Below are positions 38,399 to 47,387 of a stretch of DNA of 64,000 nt, one piece after another (the stretch's first letter is position 1; each line of letters opens with the position of its first letter). A model generated the notes under the pieces. That model had not been told where the DNA came from. It made no database searches and saw only the letters and a list, made by a program, of their open reading frames with translations. A program made the translations under genes and the position numbers. The stretch lies in assembly GCF_964059965.1 (NCBI RefSeq), contig NZ_OZ060923.1, positions 186,001 through 250,000 on the forward strand. The letters are read 5' to 3'. Origin of the DNA: Fukatsuia anoeciicola (GTDB lineage: Bacteria > Pseudomonadota > Gammaproteobacteria > Enterobacterales > Enterobacteriaceae).

Positions 38399-40186
38399 AT
38401 GCGCACTAAATATTGTGGACAATTAAATTTATCCCATATTAATCAAGAAGTTGTTTTATGTGGCTGGATCAATTGTTATCGTGATTTTGGTCGTTCTATT
38501 TTTATTGATATGCGCGATCGAGAAGGTATTGTTCAGGTATTTTTTGATCAGAGCCAACCACATGTTTTTAAACAGGCATTATTATTACGCAATGAATTCT
38601 GTATTCAAATAATAGGTACTGTGCGGGCACGTATTGGCAAACAAATAAATAAAAAAATGCTAACTGGTGAAATTGAGGTTCTTGCTAAGGAGCTTAATAT
38701 TATTAATTATAGCGAATCATCCCCATTAGATAATAAGCAGATTAATAATGAAGAGTCTCGTTTAAAATATCGCTATTTAGATTTACGGCGTCCAGAAATG
38801 ACACAGAAAATAAAAATACGCGCTAAAGTTACTCATTTTATACGCCATTTTATGGATAACCATGATTTTCTTGACATTGAAACTCCGATGCTCACTAAAA
38901 TCACACCAGAAGGTGCTCGTAATTATTTAGTACCAAGTCGAGTAAATAAAGGTAAATTTTATGCTTTGCCACAATCACCGCAGTTGTTTAAACAGTTATT
39001 AATGATATCAGGTTTTGATCGTTATTATCAAATTGTAAAATGTTTTCGTGATGAAGATTTACGTACTGATCGTCAACCTGAATTTACCCAAATTGATGTT
39101 GAAACTTCTTTTATGAATGCTGAACAGCTCCGTTATTTAATGGAAGAATTGATCTGTAAATTATGGAAAGAAATTAAAGGAGTTAATCTTGGTCCTTTTT
39201 CTGTTATCACTTTTTCTGAAGCTATACGTCGTTTTGGTTCTGACAAACCAGATTTACGTAATCCATTGGAACTAGTTGACATAGCTGATTTAGTTACCTC
39301 AATTGATTACAAAATTTTTGCAGATTACGTTAATGATGTAGCAAGGCGAGTAATCGTAATACGCGTTAAAAATGGAACACAAATTACTCGTAAAAAAATT
39401 AATGAATATACTAAAATTATAAAACAACAAGGTGCTTCAGGTTTATTTTGGTTGAAGATAAATAATCATAAAGCTGGATTAAATGGCGTCGAAGGTTCTA
39501 TTGTTAGATTTTTGAATTCTAATATATTAAAAAATATTCTGGAACGTATTAAAGCTGAGAATAATGATATTTTATTTATTGCTGCAGATGATTTTAAAAT
39601 AGTTAGCCATGCAATGGGGATTCTACGTGCAAAACTAGCAATTGACATGAAATTAATTAAACAAGATAGCTGGGCTCCTTTATGGATAATTGACTTTCCT
39701 TTATTTGAGGGTAATAAAATTGGAAGTATGACCGCTATACATCATCCCTTTACTGCACCTAAAGAAATAACACAAACTGAACTTAAGTTAAACCCAGTTG
39801 CTGCTATAGCTAATGCTTATGATATGGTAATTAATGGTTATGAAGTTGGTGGAGGATCAGTGCGTATTCACCATAGTGAAATGCAACAACAAGTATTTTC
39901 TATTATTGGAATGAATCAAAAAGAACAACGTGAAAAATTTGGTTTTTTACTTGATGCGCTGAAATATGGAGCGCCACCGCACGCAGGCTTAGCTTTTGGT
40001 TTAGATCGTTTAGTAATGTTACTAACAGGAAGTAATAATATTCGTGATGTAATCGCTTTTCCAAAAACTACTGCTGCTGCTTGTTTGTTAACAGAAGCGC
40101 CTAATTTTGCTAGTACTTATTTATTACAAGAACTATCAATTAATACGTTAGTAATGAAAAATATGAAGGAGCTAGATGAGTCATAA
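38399..40186 (+). CDS. aspS: Aspartate-tRNA ligase
   Basis: Charges tRNA-Asp. It is the bacterial-type class IIb synthetase: N-terminal OB-fold anticodon-binding domain (CGWINCYRDFGRSIFIDM region, residues 20-40), catalytic core with motif 2 (FRDEDLRTDRQPEFTQ) and motif 3 (GLAFGLDRLVML), and the bacterial GAD insertion domain (about residues 290-420). It has 595 residues (E. coli 590). AAAGG lies 6 nt before the ATG. yebC, ruvC and ruvA follow on the same strand, matching the E. coli order minus small genes. Confidence 0.98.
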   Translation: MRTKYCGQLNLSHINQEVVLCGWINCYRDFGRSIFIDMRDREGIVQVFFDQSQPHVFKQALLLRNEFCIQIIGTVRARIGKQINKKMLTGEIEVLAKELNIINYSESSPLDNKQINNEESRLKYRYLDLRRPEMTQKIKIRAKVTHFIRHFMDNHDFLDIETPMLTKITPEGARNYLVPSRVNKGKFYALPQSPQLFKQLLMISGFDRYYQIVKCFRDEDLRTDRQPEFTQIDVETSFMNAEQLRYLMEELICKLWKEIKGVNLGPFSVITFSEAIRRFGSDKPDLRNPLELVDIADLVTSIDYKIFADYVNDVARRVIVIRVKNGTQITRKKINEYTKIIKQQGASGLFWLKINNHKAGLNGVEGSIVRFLNSNILKNILERIKAENNDILFIAADDFKIVSHAMGILRAKLAIDMKLIKQDSWAPLWIIDFPLFEGNKIGSMTAIHHPFTAPKEITQTELKLNPVAAIANAYDMVINGYEVGGGSVRIHHSEMQQQVFSIIGMNQKEQREKFGFLLDALKYGAPPHAGLAFGLDRLVMLLTGSNNIRDVIAFPKTTAAACLLTEAPNFASTYLLQELSINTLVMKNMKELDES

Positions 40187-40246
40187 ATACCCTGGAATTA
40201 TCGATGATAATATTGAGTTCTAGAAAAATTATTTTTGGAGATCTTT

Positions 40247-40990
40247 ATGGCTGGTCATAGTAAATGGGCAAATACTAAATACCGCAAATTTATGCAGGAT
40301 ACTAAACGTGGAAAAATTTTTAATAAAATTATACGTGAGATAGTAACTGCTGTTAAATTAGGCGGTAATAATCCAACAATAAATTCACGCTTAAGGACCG
40401 CTATTGATAAAGCATTACTGAATAATATGACACGTAGTACATTAAATCGTACGATTGCTCGTAGTATTGGTAATAACGAAAATAATCATATGAAAGATAT
40501 TATCTATGAGGGGTATGCTCTTGGTGGTGTCGCAGTTATGGTTAAGTGCTTAAGTGATAATCATAACCGTACAGTATCTGAAGTACGGCATGCTTTTACC
40601 AAAACCGGAGGTAATCTAAGTGCTAATGGTTCGGTAGCTTATTTATTTAGCAAAAAGGGAGTAATATCTTATGCGTCTGATAAAAATAAAATAATGATAA
40701 TAGATCTAGTAATACAGGCAGGCGCTAATGATATAATAGTTTATGATGATGGAACTATTGATGTACTTACTACACCGGAGGATTTCAATTCAGTAAAAGA
40801 TATATTGGAGACATCTGGTTTAAAAGCACGGATGGCTGAAATATCCTTTATTTCTTCAGTTAAAGTAGATTTAGATACGCATACTATGTCGATACTATTA
40901 CATTTAATTGATATTCTAGAAGAATTAGATGATGTGCAAGAAGTTTATCATAATGGTAAAATTTCCAATAAAATTACTGCTACATTATAA
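40247..40990 (+). CDS. yebC: YebC/TACO1-family transcriptional/translational regulator
   Basis: Conserved cytoplasmic protein of the YebC/PmpR/TACO1 family, described as a DNA-binding regulator and, more recently, as a translation factor for difficult peptide motifs. From the ATG at 40247 it has 247 residues (E. coli 246), beginning MAGHSKWANTKY. An in-frame ATG at 40235 adds four residues but lies ahead of the TGGAG Shine-Dalgarno at 40236-40240, so 40247 is the start. It lies 60 bp after aspS and just before ruvC. Confidence 0.95.
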   Translation: MAGHSKWANTKYRKFMQDTKRGKIFNKIIREIVTAVKLGGNNPTINSRLRTAIDKALLNNMTRSTLNRTIARSIGNNENNHMKDIIYEGYALGGVAVMVKCLSDNHNRTVSEVRHAFTKTGGNLSANGSVAYLFSKKGVISYASDKNKIMIIDLVIQAGANDIIVYDDGTIDVLTTPEDFNSVKDILETSGLKARMAEISFISSVKVDLDTHTMSILLHLIDILEELDDVQEVYHNGKISNKITATL

Positions 40991-41028
40991 TTATCTTTTA
41001 TAATTAACGCCAAAGGAAAATGCTAGTT

Positions 41029-41535
41029 ATGGCAATTATTTTAGGTGTTGATCCTGGTTCTCGTATTACAGGTTATGGTGTTATTCATCAACAACAAAAC
41101 TGCTTAAGTTATCTAGATAGTGGATGTATTCATACACAAGTAGAGGGTATAAAGTTAGATAATTTATCTATCCGATTAAAGCTAATTTATGCTGGTATCA
41201 CTGAAATTATTATTCAGCAGCAACCAAATTTTTTTGCTATTGAACAAGTCTTTATGGCAAAAAATGCATCTTCTGCATTAAAACTTGGTCAAGCACGGGG
41301 GGCAGCTATAGTTGCAGCTGTAAATCAGAATTTACTAGTTTTTGAATATGCTACTCGACAGATTAAAAAAACAGTAGTTGGTATAGGTTCAGCAAACAAG
41401 AATCAGGTACAGTATATGGTACGTTCTTTATTAAAATTACCTACTAATCCTCAGGTAGATGCTGCTGATGCTTTAGCAGTAGCTATCACTTATTGTCATT
41501 TTAATCCAGTATTATCTCAAAGAGAGACGGTATGA
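41029..41535 (+). CDS. ruvC: Holliday junction endonuclease RuvC
   Basis: Cuts Holliday junctions bound by RuvAB. From the ATG at 41029 it has 168 residues (E. coli 173), beginning MAIILGVDPGS; an ATG at 41020 is only 2 nt from the AAGGA Shine-Dalgarno and is rejected. The acidic active site is intact: Asp in GVDPGSR, Glu in AIEQVF, and the C-terminal Asp pair in DAADALAVA. It overlaps ruvA by 4 bp (ATGA). Confidence 0.97.
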   Translation: MAIILGVDPGSRITGYGVIHQQQNCLSYLDSGCIHTQVEGIKLDNLSIRLKLIYAGITEIIIQQQPNFFAIEQVFMAKNASSALKLGQARGAAIVAAVNQNLLVFEYATRQIKKTVVGIGSANKNQVQYMVRSLLKLPTNPQVDAADALAVAITYCHFNPVLSQRETV

Positions 41536-42146
41536 TAGGACGTCTTAGTGGTATTATTTTAGAGAAGGAGCCCCCCTTAATATTATTAGAAGTTCAAGGT
41601 GTTGGCTACGAAATTAGGTTACCTATGACATGTTTTTGTCAGTTACCTAATTTAGGGCAAGAAGTAATTATTTTTACTCAATTAATAGTACGTAATGATT
41701 CACAGTTACTTTATGGTTTTAATAATAAACAGCAACATACTATTTTTCGTGAACTAATTAAAATTAATAGTATTGGACCTAATTTAGCGCTAGGAATTTT
41801 ATCTGGTATGTCAATATATGAATTTTTTAACGCAGTAGAGAAGGAGGAAATTATTAATTTAATTAAACTACCTGGAATGGGCAAAAAAACAGCAAAACGT
41901 TTAGTAGTCGAAATGAAAGATCGTTTTAAAAATTTACATGATAAGCTATTTAATAAATATAGAAATACTTTACTAATAGATAAACCAGCAAAAGTATCAA
42001 ATATAGATGTTAAAACTGAGGCTATATTAGCATTAATAACTCTAGGTTATAAGCCGCAGGAAGCTAGTCGATTAGTTAATAACATTGCTAAAATAGGAAT
42101 GGATTGTAAAACATTAATATGTAATGCTTTACGATCTACTTTGTAG
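41532..42146 (+). CDS. ruvA: Holliday junction branch-migration complex subunit RuvA
   Basis: Binds four-way junctions and recruits the RuvB helicase. It has 204 residues (E. coli 203). The N-terminal OB domain (MIGRLSGII), the tandem helix-hairpin-helix motifs (INSIGPNLALGILSG and LIKLPGMGKKTAKRL) and the C-terminal RuvB-binding domain (LGYKPQEASRLV) are all present. Translation is coupled to ruvC. The usual next gene, ruvB, is not here: 244 bp of non-coding DNA leads into the convergent polysaccharide cluster. Confidence 0.97.
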   Translation: MIGRLSGIILEKEPPLILLEVQGVGYEIRLPMTCFCQLPNLGQEVIIFTQLIVRNDSQLLYGFNNKQQHTIFRELIKINSIGPNLALGILSGMSIYEFFNAVEKEEIINLIKLPGMGKKTAKRLVVEMKDRFKNLHDKLFNKYRNTLLIDKPAKVSNIDVKTEAILALITLGYKPQEASRLVNNIAKIGMDCKTLICNALRSTL

Positions 42147-42390
42147 ATTTAGTATAATATTTTTTAAAAATTTACATAAATATAGCTATATATATTTGCT
42201 TTTTTATTTTTTTAATTAAATTTTTATGTATTTTATGTAATTTTTTATAAATAGAAATATATTTCTAAAGAATATAATATTAAATGCTTAATATTTTACT
42301 TACTACTTAATTTATTTTTAATACATAAATAATTTCCTTAAATCTATATCTTAGATTTAGTTATAAAATATCTAAACTTATTAAGCGTGT

Positions 42391-43221
42391 TTAACTTTTT
42401 AAATTATTATTATATCTACGAATTTTTTTATAAATTAAAGAAATATATCTTACTGATAAAAGTCTCAATAAACTTCTTAGACAAAAGGTAATTAATGATA
42501 AAAAAGGATTTTGAATTTTTAATTTCATTTTTAATATAGCTATTTTAAATTCACTTTTTATATAAATTAAACCCCTACGACGATAAATCATTTTATCATC
42601 TACACGGGCATATACTAAAATATTAGGAAGATTTTTGACATAGTATTTATTTGAGATTACGCGAAGCCAAAGATTATAATCTTCCATATATAAGTGATGT
42701 TGATAACCTCCAACTTTTTGGATAATACTTTTTTTAAAAATAACTGTCATATGGTTAAAAGGATTTCTAATTTTTGAAAATTTTACTATATCTTCATATG
42801 AAGAAGGGGTTGTTCTAATTCCTCTAATATTACAAATATTATTATTAAATTCATATATATTAGAACCTAATACTGCTATATTAGGATATTTTATTATATA
42901 ATTAATCTGCTTTTCAAATCTTGTAGAATAACAGATATCATCTGTATCCATTCTAGCAACTAATTCAAATTTACATTGTTGTAATCCAATATTAAGAGCT
43001 TGACCTAAACCAACATTTTTACTTAATTTTATAATTTTTATAGGAATAATTTTAAGCCATTTAAATATAACTTCTATTAACTCAATTCCTACTGATCCAT
43101 CTAGAACTAAAATAATTTCATTAGGAGTTAATGTTTGATTAGCAATACTTGATAAGCAATCATTTAAATATTGTGGTTTTTCATTTTTATATAAAGAAAT
43201 TAGCACACTAAAAGATAACAT
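42391..43221 (-). CDS. Family 2 glycosyltransferase (surface polysaccharide)
   Basis: A GT-A fold family 2 glycosyltransferase of 276 residues. The nucleotide-sugar-binding start FSVLISLYKNEKP, the ILVLDGS segment and the metal-binding ARMDTDD (near residue 92) are clear, and HLYMEDYNLWLRV near residue 178 provides the likely catalytic region. The pattern resembles AmsE/WcaA-like transferases of enterobacterial exopolysaccharide and O-antigen loci, but the sugar cannot be predicted. It is the last gene of a four-gene minus-strand cluster (flippase, polymerase, two transferases). Residue composition is very rich in Lys, Ile and Asn, more so than in the flanking housekeeping genes. Confidence 0.85.
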   Translation of the reverse strand: MLSFSVLISLYKNEKPQYLNDCLSSIANQTLTPNEIILVLDGSVGIELIEVIFKWLKIIPIKIIKLSKNVGLGQALNIGLQQCKFELVARMDTDDICYSTRFEKQINYIIKYPNIAVLGSNIYEFNNNICNIRGIRTTPSSYEDIVKFSKIRNPFNHMTVIFKKSIIQKVGGYQHHLYMEDYNLWLRVISNKYYVKNLPNILVYARVDDKMIYRRRGLIYIKSEFKIAILKMKLKIQNPFLSLITFCLRSLLRLLSVRYISLIYKKIRRYNNNLKS

Positions 43222-43352
43222 CTTATTAATTTCTAATTATAAGATTAAAATTACTAATTTTTAATTAGTTAGTTTTACCTATAATAGTTAATAGATAAAA
43301 TTATAATTAAATAAAAATATAATATATAATATAATATTAATAAAATATAAAA

Positions 43353-44432
43353 TTAAACTATATTCCCACATAGAACTTCTAGCCATTTAGAAGCAATTGT
43401 ATTATCAGAAGCAATTGTATTAAAAGAAAATCTTTTTGCATTTTCTAATGCTTTAGCAGCCATCTTATTTCTTAAATCTATATCATTTGCAAGCAAAGAT
43501 ATTTTTTCACTAAATACAAGAATATTGCCATTTTCTACAAGAAATCCATTTTCTTTATCACAAATAATATCTCTAGGCCCAGTTAAACAATCAAAAGAGA
43601 TGCAAGGAATACCAAATGACTGACCCTCTATAAGAACCATTGGTAATCCTTCGTAGCGAGAAGTCATTAAAATACCATAAGCATTTGAATAACTTTCAGA
43701 AATATTACTTTTTAAACCAGAAAAAATTACAGAATCATGTATATTTAATTTAAGTGCTATATCTTTAAGAAAAGCTTCTTCCTTTCCACAACCAATAATC
43801 TCAAGCAAAAATTCACTATATTTATTTTTTTTAAAATAGAACCATGATTTTAGTAATAGATCAAATCCTTTTTCTTTATTTAAACGACCAATAGCAATAA
43901 ATTTTTTAGATGGTGATAAATTAATTGGTTGCGTAGAGAATGGAGATATATTAGTTATTGAATATATTTTACTAATATTAAATAATTTTTTAGAGATTAC
44001 TTTTTTATCGTGAGTAGTTAAAACTATAATCTTAGTACAAAGATTATATACAATTAATTTTAATATTTTTATGAAAATAGGTAAAGAATTAAAAGAAGTA
44101 TGTTCACTTAAAATTATTTCTTGTTTAAAATTTAAAAATTTAAGAGCAAGTGTCATAAAAATAGATAAACGTCTCATAGATATAATTACAACAGAGTCAT
44201 ATTTTTTATTTTTAATAAATTGTACAACCTTTAGGTAAGATAATTTAATTTGATCTAAATAGTAAATATTACCATTTATTTTATAAAAAGGTTCTTTATT
44301 TTTATTTTTAATAGATACTATTTCTATCTTTAATTCAGGTAATTCATTAAGGTACTGACTTAATACTGAAATAACGCGTTCAGTACCACCAGACTTAGTT
44401 ATATCTTCTATTAATAAACAAATTTTTTTCAC
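43353..44432 (-). CDS. Family 4 glycosyltransferase (surface polysaccharide)
   Basis: A GT-B fold glycosyltransferase of 359 residues. The N-terminus DITKSGGTERV is typical of GT4 enzymes of the AmsD/WcaL type. The C-terminal half has FIAIGRLNKEKGFDLLL and the nucleotide-sugar-binding signature TSRYEGLPMVLIEGQSFGIP, with both Glu residues of the E-x7-E motif. The start is GTG at 44432, with AGGAA about 8 nt upstream. It lies 131 bp from the downstream GT2 gene. Substrate unknown. Confidence 0.87.
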   Translation of the reverse strand: MKKICLLIEDITKSGGTERVISVLSQYLNELPELKIEIVSIKNKNKEPFYKINGNIYYLDQIKLSYLKVVQFIKNKKYDSVVIISMRRLSIFMTLALKFLNFKQEIILSEHTSFNSLPIFIKILKLIVYNLCTKIIVLTTHDKKVISKKLFNISKIYSITNISPFSTQPINLSPSKKFIAIGRLNKEKGFDLLLKSWFYFKKNKYSEFLLEIIGCGKEEAFLKDIALKLNIHDSVIFSGLKSNISESYSNAYGILMTSRYEGLPMVLIEGQSFGIPCISFDCLTGPRDIICDKENGFLVENGNILVFSEKISLLANDIDLRNKMAAKALENAKRFSFNTIASDNTIASKWLEVLCGNIV

Positions 44433-45120
44433 TTAGAATTTCCTATTCTATTTATAATACTACTGTTGGTCTAACTAAAAATTTTTATATAAATACTTTA
44501 TTTTATATATTAATGCTATAAAACATAAAAATTAAAATAATTTAAGCCATTTTAAAATAATTATATCTATTCTTAATAAAGTACATAAATCTTTTTTATA
44601 AATAAAAATTTTTATAAGATGGACTAAATATTAGCTTATAAAATTATCATATTTATAATTATTTATAAATTTATATATTTTAAAATAAAATTATAATTTA
44701 ATACTTAGAAAATAGATGATAATCTTTAGTAATGGAAAATATAACTAATGCTTTCTAAGATTTTAGGGGTTACATAGTAAATTAACTATATTAAAAATTA
44801 ATATCTACAAGACTTAGTAGTTTTAAAAAAATTTTTTATTTCTTTTGTGATATTGAAATTAGTTTATAATAAACTAAGTAAAACTTTTATTTATTAAAAA
44901 ATTTAATTTTCGTTATATAAAAAAAATTATTACCACCTATCTAATTTTATTAAATTGTTATTTAACAATAATAAAACTCTATTAAATATATATAAATTTT
45001 TTAAATAAAAATATTTTTAGTGAATAAATTTTTAAAATTTTATAGATTTTATAGATTTTATAGATTTTATAGATTTTATAGATTTTATCTATATTATAAA
45101 TAATGGATAAAAATATATCT
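44433..45120. other. Spacer between GT4 and wzy-like genes
   Basis: 688 bp of non-coding DNA inside the polysaccharide cluster; it could be the site of a lost cluster gene. It holds a tandem repeat (45041-45088). Nothing else seen. Confidence 0.5.
45041..45088. repeat. Tandem repeat, 9-bp unit x5.3
   Basis: Five perfect copies of tatagattt plus a partial sixth, in the spacer just downstream of the wzy-like gene. Such a tract could vary in copy number between strains. Confidence 0.85.
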
Positions 45121-45297
45121 TTATTTGTGTTTATTTTTTAATTTTTCTTCACAGCATATAATGGCATTTATAATAAATAAAAAAGGAGAATAAACACTAA
45201 ATAAAGAAATACCAGCAACAAATGTTGGTATCCAGATATATAAAGAAAAACCTTTTGATATTTTTATAGATAAATAAATATAAAAAATAAAAAAAAA
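45121..45297 (-). pseudogene. Out-of-frame 3' end of the wzy-like gene
   Basis: Directly after the wzy-like stop, the next reading frame continues as a membrane-protein C-terminus (segments YIYLSIKISKGFSLYIWI, TFVAGISLFSVYSPFLF and the polar tail CCEEKLKNKHK) to a TAA at 45121-45123. One extra base in the nine-base A-run at 45289-45297 (T-run on the minus strand) would join it in frame to the upstream part, giving about 370 residues, a usual Wzy length. Confidence 0.7.
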
Positions 45298-46232
45298 CTA
45301 CCAATAACCCCCATTTCAAAAAAAAAGGTTGTAAATATATTATGCGCAAAAATACCAATAATTTTTTCTGAATTACCTAGACCAATTCCAAATAATTTTG
45401 TACCTATTGACTGATGATTATAAAAATTAATTATTTTTTCTATAATATAGAATTTAGAGTTAAAACTATTATCAATTAATTTATAATTAATTCCATTAAA
45501 AATATAAAATTTAACTAAAAATAAAAATAAAGTTAACCCACTAAAACAAATAAATATTGATCTTCTTTTATATTTTTCTTTGTTATTAAAGACATAGCTA
45601 CCTATTAACATCGTAATAATTACAGCACGTGAAAATGTTAATGTTCCTAACATAAAAAAAATAAATTTATTTAATTTACTTTTATAATTAAATCTAATGT
45701 TTAGATATGCTATTAAAAATAGCATAGACATAATAACTAAACCTGTGAAATTAGAATCAAAATAAAATAAACTATCTTTAAACTTATATATAAATTCTTT
45801 GTTATTATCTCCAATTACCAATCTAGTAGTAAATTCAATTAAAAAAAATATTATTGCAATTGTAAAAGTGTTTTTGTATATTTTTATTCTATCAATTTCT
45901 TTTAATTTATTTATACTTTCTGAAATTCCTATGCTAATTAATATTGAACACATCATCAAAAGTGGAGATAAAATATTAATACCTCCTACATAAGTAACTG
46001 TTTTATCTGTAAAATACATTCCTAAAATTTGAAATAAAAAAAATAATAATGCAAAATAAATAGTAAATAGTGAAAAAATATTTATTTTACCACTAATTAA
46101 AATAAACATGGCAATAAAAATTAAAATAATAAAAAATACTATATATATCGGATTAAAAATAAAGCTATTAATGCTTAAAAAAGCACATAAAAGTGTTGTA
46201 AGCATAATATTATATGCTGTTTTATATTTCAT
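45264..46232 (-). CDS. O-antigen polymerase/ligase-like membrane protein, frameshifted
   Basis: A 322-residue, highly hydrophobic protein with about nine to ten predicted transmembrane stretches and a larger polar loop near residues 255-285 that ends in KLFGIGLGNSEKIIGIFAHN. This arrangement, with the segment HN--T-F-E-G--G near the end, is typical of Wzy polymerases and WaaL-like O-antigen ligases. Such genes have low sequence conservation, so the call rests on topology and on its neighbours (flippase upstream, two glycosyltransferases downstream). The frame ends prematurely in a homopolymer; see the 3' remnant at 45121-45297. It may be a true pseudogene, or be rescued by transcriptional slippage. 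Confidence 0.75.
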   Translation of the reverse strand: MKYKTAYNIMLTTLLCAFLSINSFIFNPIYIVFFIILIFIAMFILISGKINIFSLFTIYFALLFFLFQILGMYFTDKTVTYVGGINILSPLLMMCSILISIGISESINKLKEIDRIKIYKNTFTIAIIFFLIEFTTRLVIGDNNKEFIYKFKDSLFYFDSNFTGLVIMSMLFLIAYLNIRFNYKSKLNKFIFFMLGTLTFSRAVIITMLIGSYVFNNKEKYKRRSIFICFSGLTLFLFLVKFYIFNGINYKLIDNSFNSKFYIIEKIINFYNHQSIGTKLFGIGLGNSEKIIGIFAHNIFTTFFFEMGVIGSFFLFFIFIYL

Positions 46233-47387
46233 ATCATTTCTTTATATTATAAAATAGGATATAGATCCAAAAATATTAGTATAACATGAATACTATTTAT
46301 GATTTTATGAAAATTAATTTTAAGATAAATTTATTAATATCTATTACCTAAAATACGAATAATAATTCAATTATTTCTTATTATTAAATATATAGTTAAA
46401 AAGATAGAATCCTGTCTAAATTAAAAAATATTTTATATTCTTTTTTATATCTTATAAAATATATTAATGTAAATTATTCTATAGTATAAAATATATATTT
46501 AAATAAATTAATTGTGTTAAAATAAAATTTAATCTAATTTTATTTTTCCTAAAATTAGATTAAATTAAAGAATTAATTGCTTACTTAGTTTAATATATTG
46601 AATAAATTTATTATAGATAAAATAATTATCTTAATAATTATTTTATTAGATAAAAAACTTTATTTAATGTAGTTATCCTATGTTTATTTTTAAATAATAT
46701 TTAAGCATTTCTAACAAATTTATATCTTCAAACTAAAATCTTAAAAAATTAATAAAAATATAAGTAAAAAAATTTTTTAATATTTAATAATTAATCTTTT
46801 TATATTATATAAATTAAACTAATACGTGATTTATAATCTTTAATAGTAAAAAATTAAAATAATATTTCTTAATATTTATTAATATATTCCTTGTAATTAT
46901 AATTACAAGCTAAACTAATTGATTACTAATCATAAATTTTTTTAAATTTAAAAATTAAATCTTAATAATTAATGCTATTACTATTCAAATAGTAACATAT
47001 TTATTTTTAGATAGTTAGTGTTGTTTTTAAATAAAATAGTTATAAAATTTTATTAATATGCATATTAATATATTTACTAATAATCTTATCCTTAATATTA
47101 TATATAATTATTTACGATCTTTTATTTATAGCAATAGAATTAAAATTTTTATTACTATAAATTTATAATAATCTTATTTAGGTATTTATTATAATTAAAA
47201 CAGCATAGTTAATATTTATTAAAATATTTATAGATACATCTATATAGGTAATTAATTTTTTAATAAACTATATTATACATAATAAGTTATTTTTTTTATT
47301 ATTATTACTATTTCTTAAATAAGCTATTAATTTATAAATTAATAGCTATAAAATATTATTATTAATAATCTTTAAAATCATAATATT
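46233..47387. other. Spacer between flippase and wzy-like genes
   Basis: 1,155 bp of very AT-rich non-coding DNA within the polysaccharide cluster, the length of a lost gene. I recognise nothing in it. It contains a short palindrome around tccttgtaattataattacaag (about 46890-46910; only part quoted as a motif). Confidence 0.5.
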
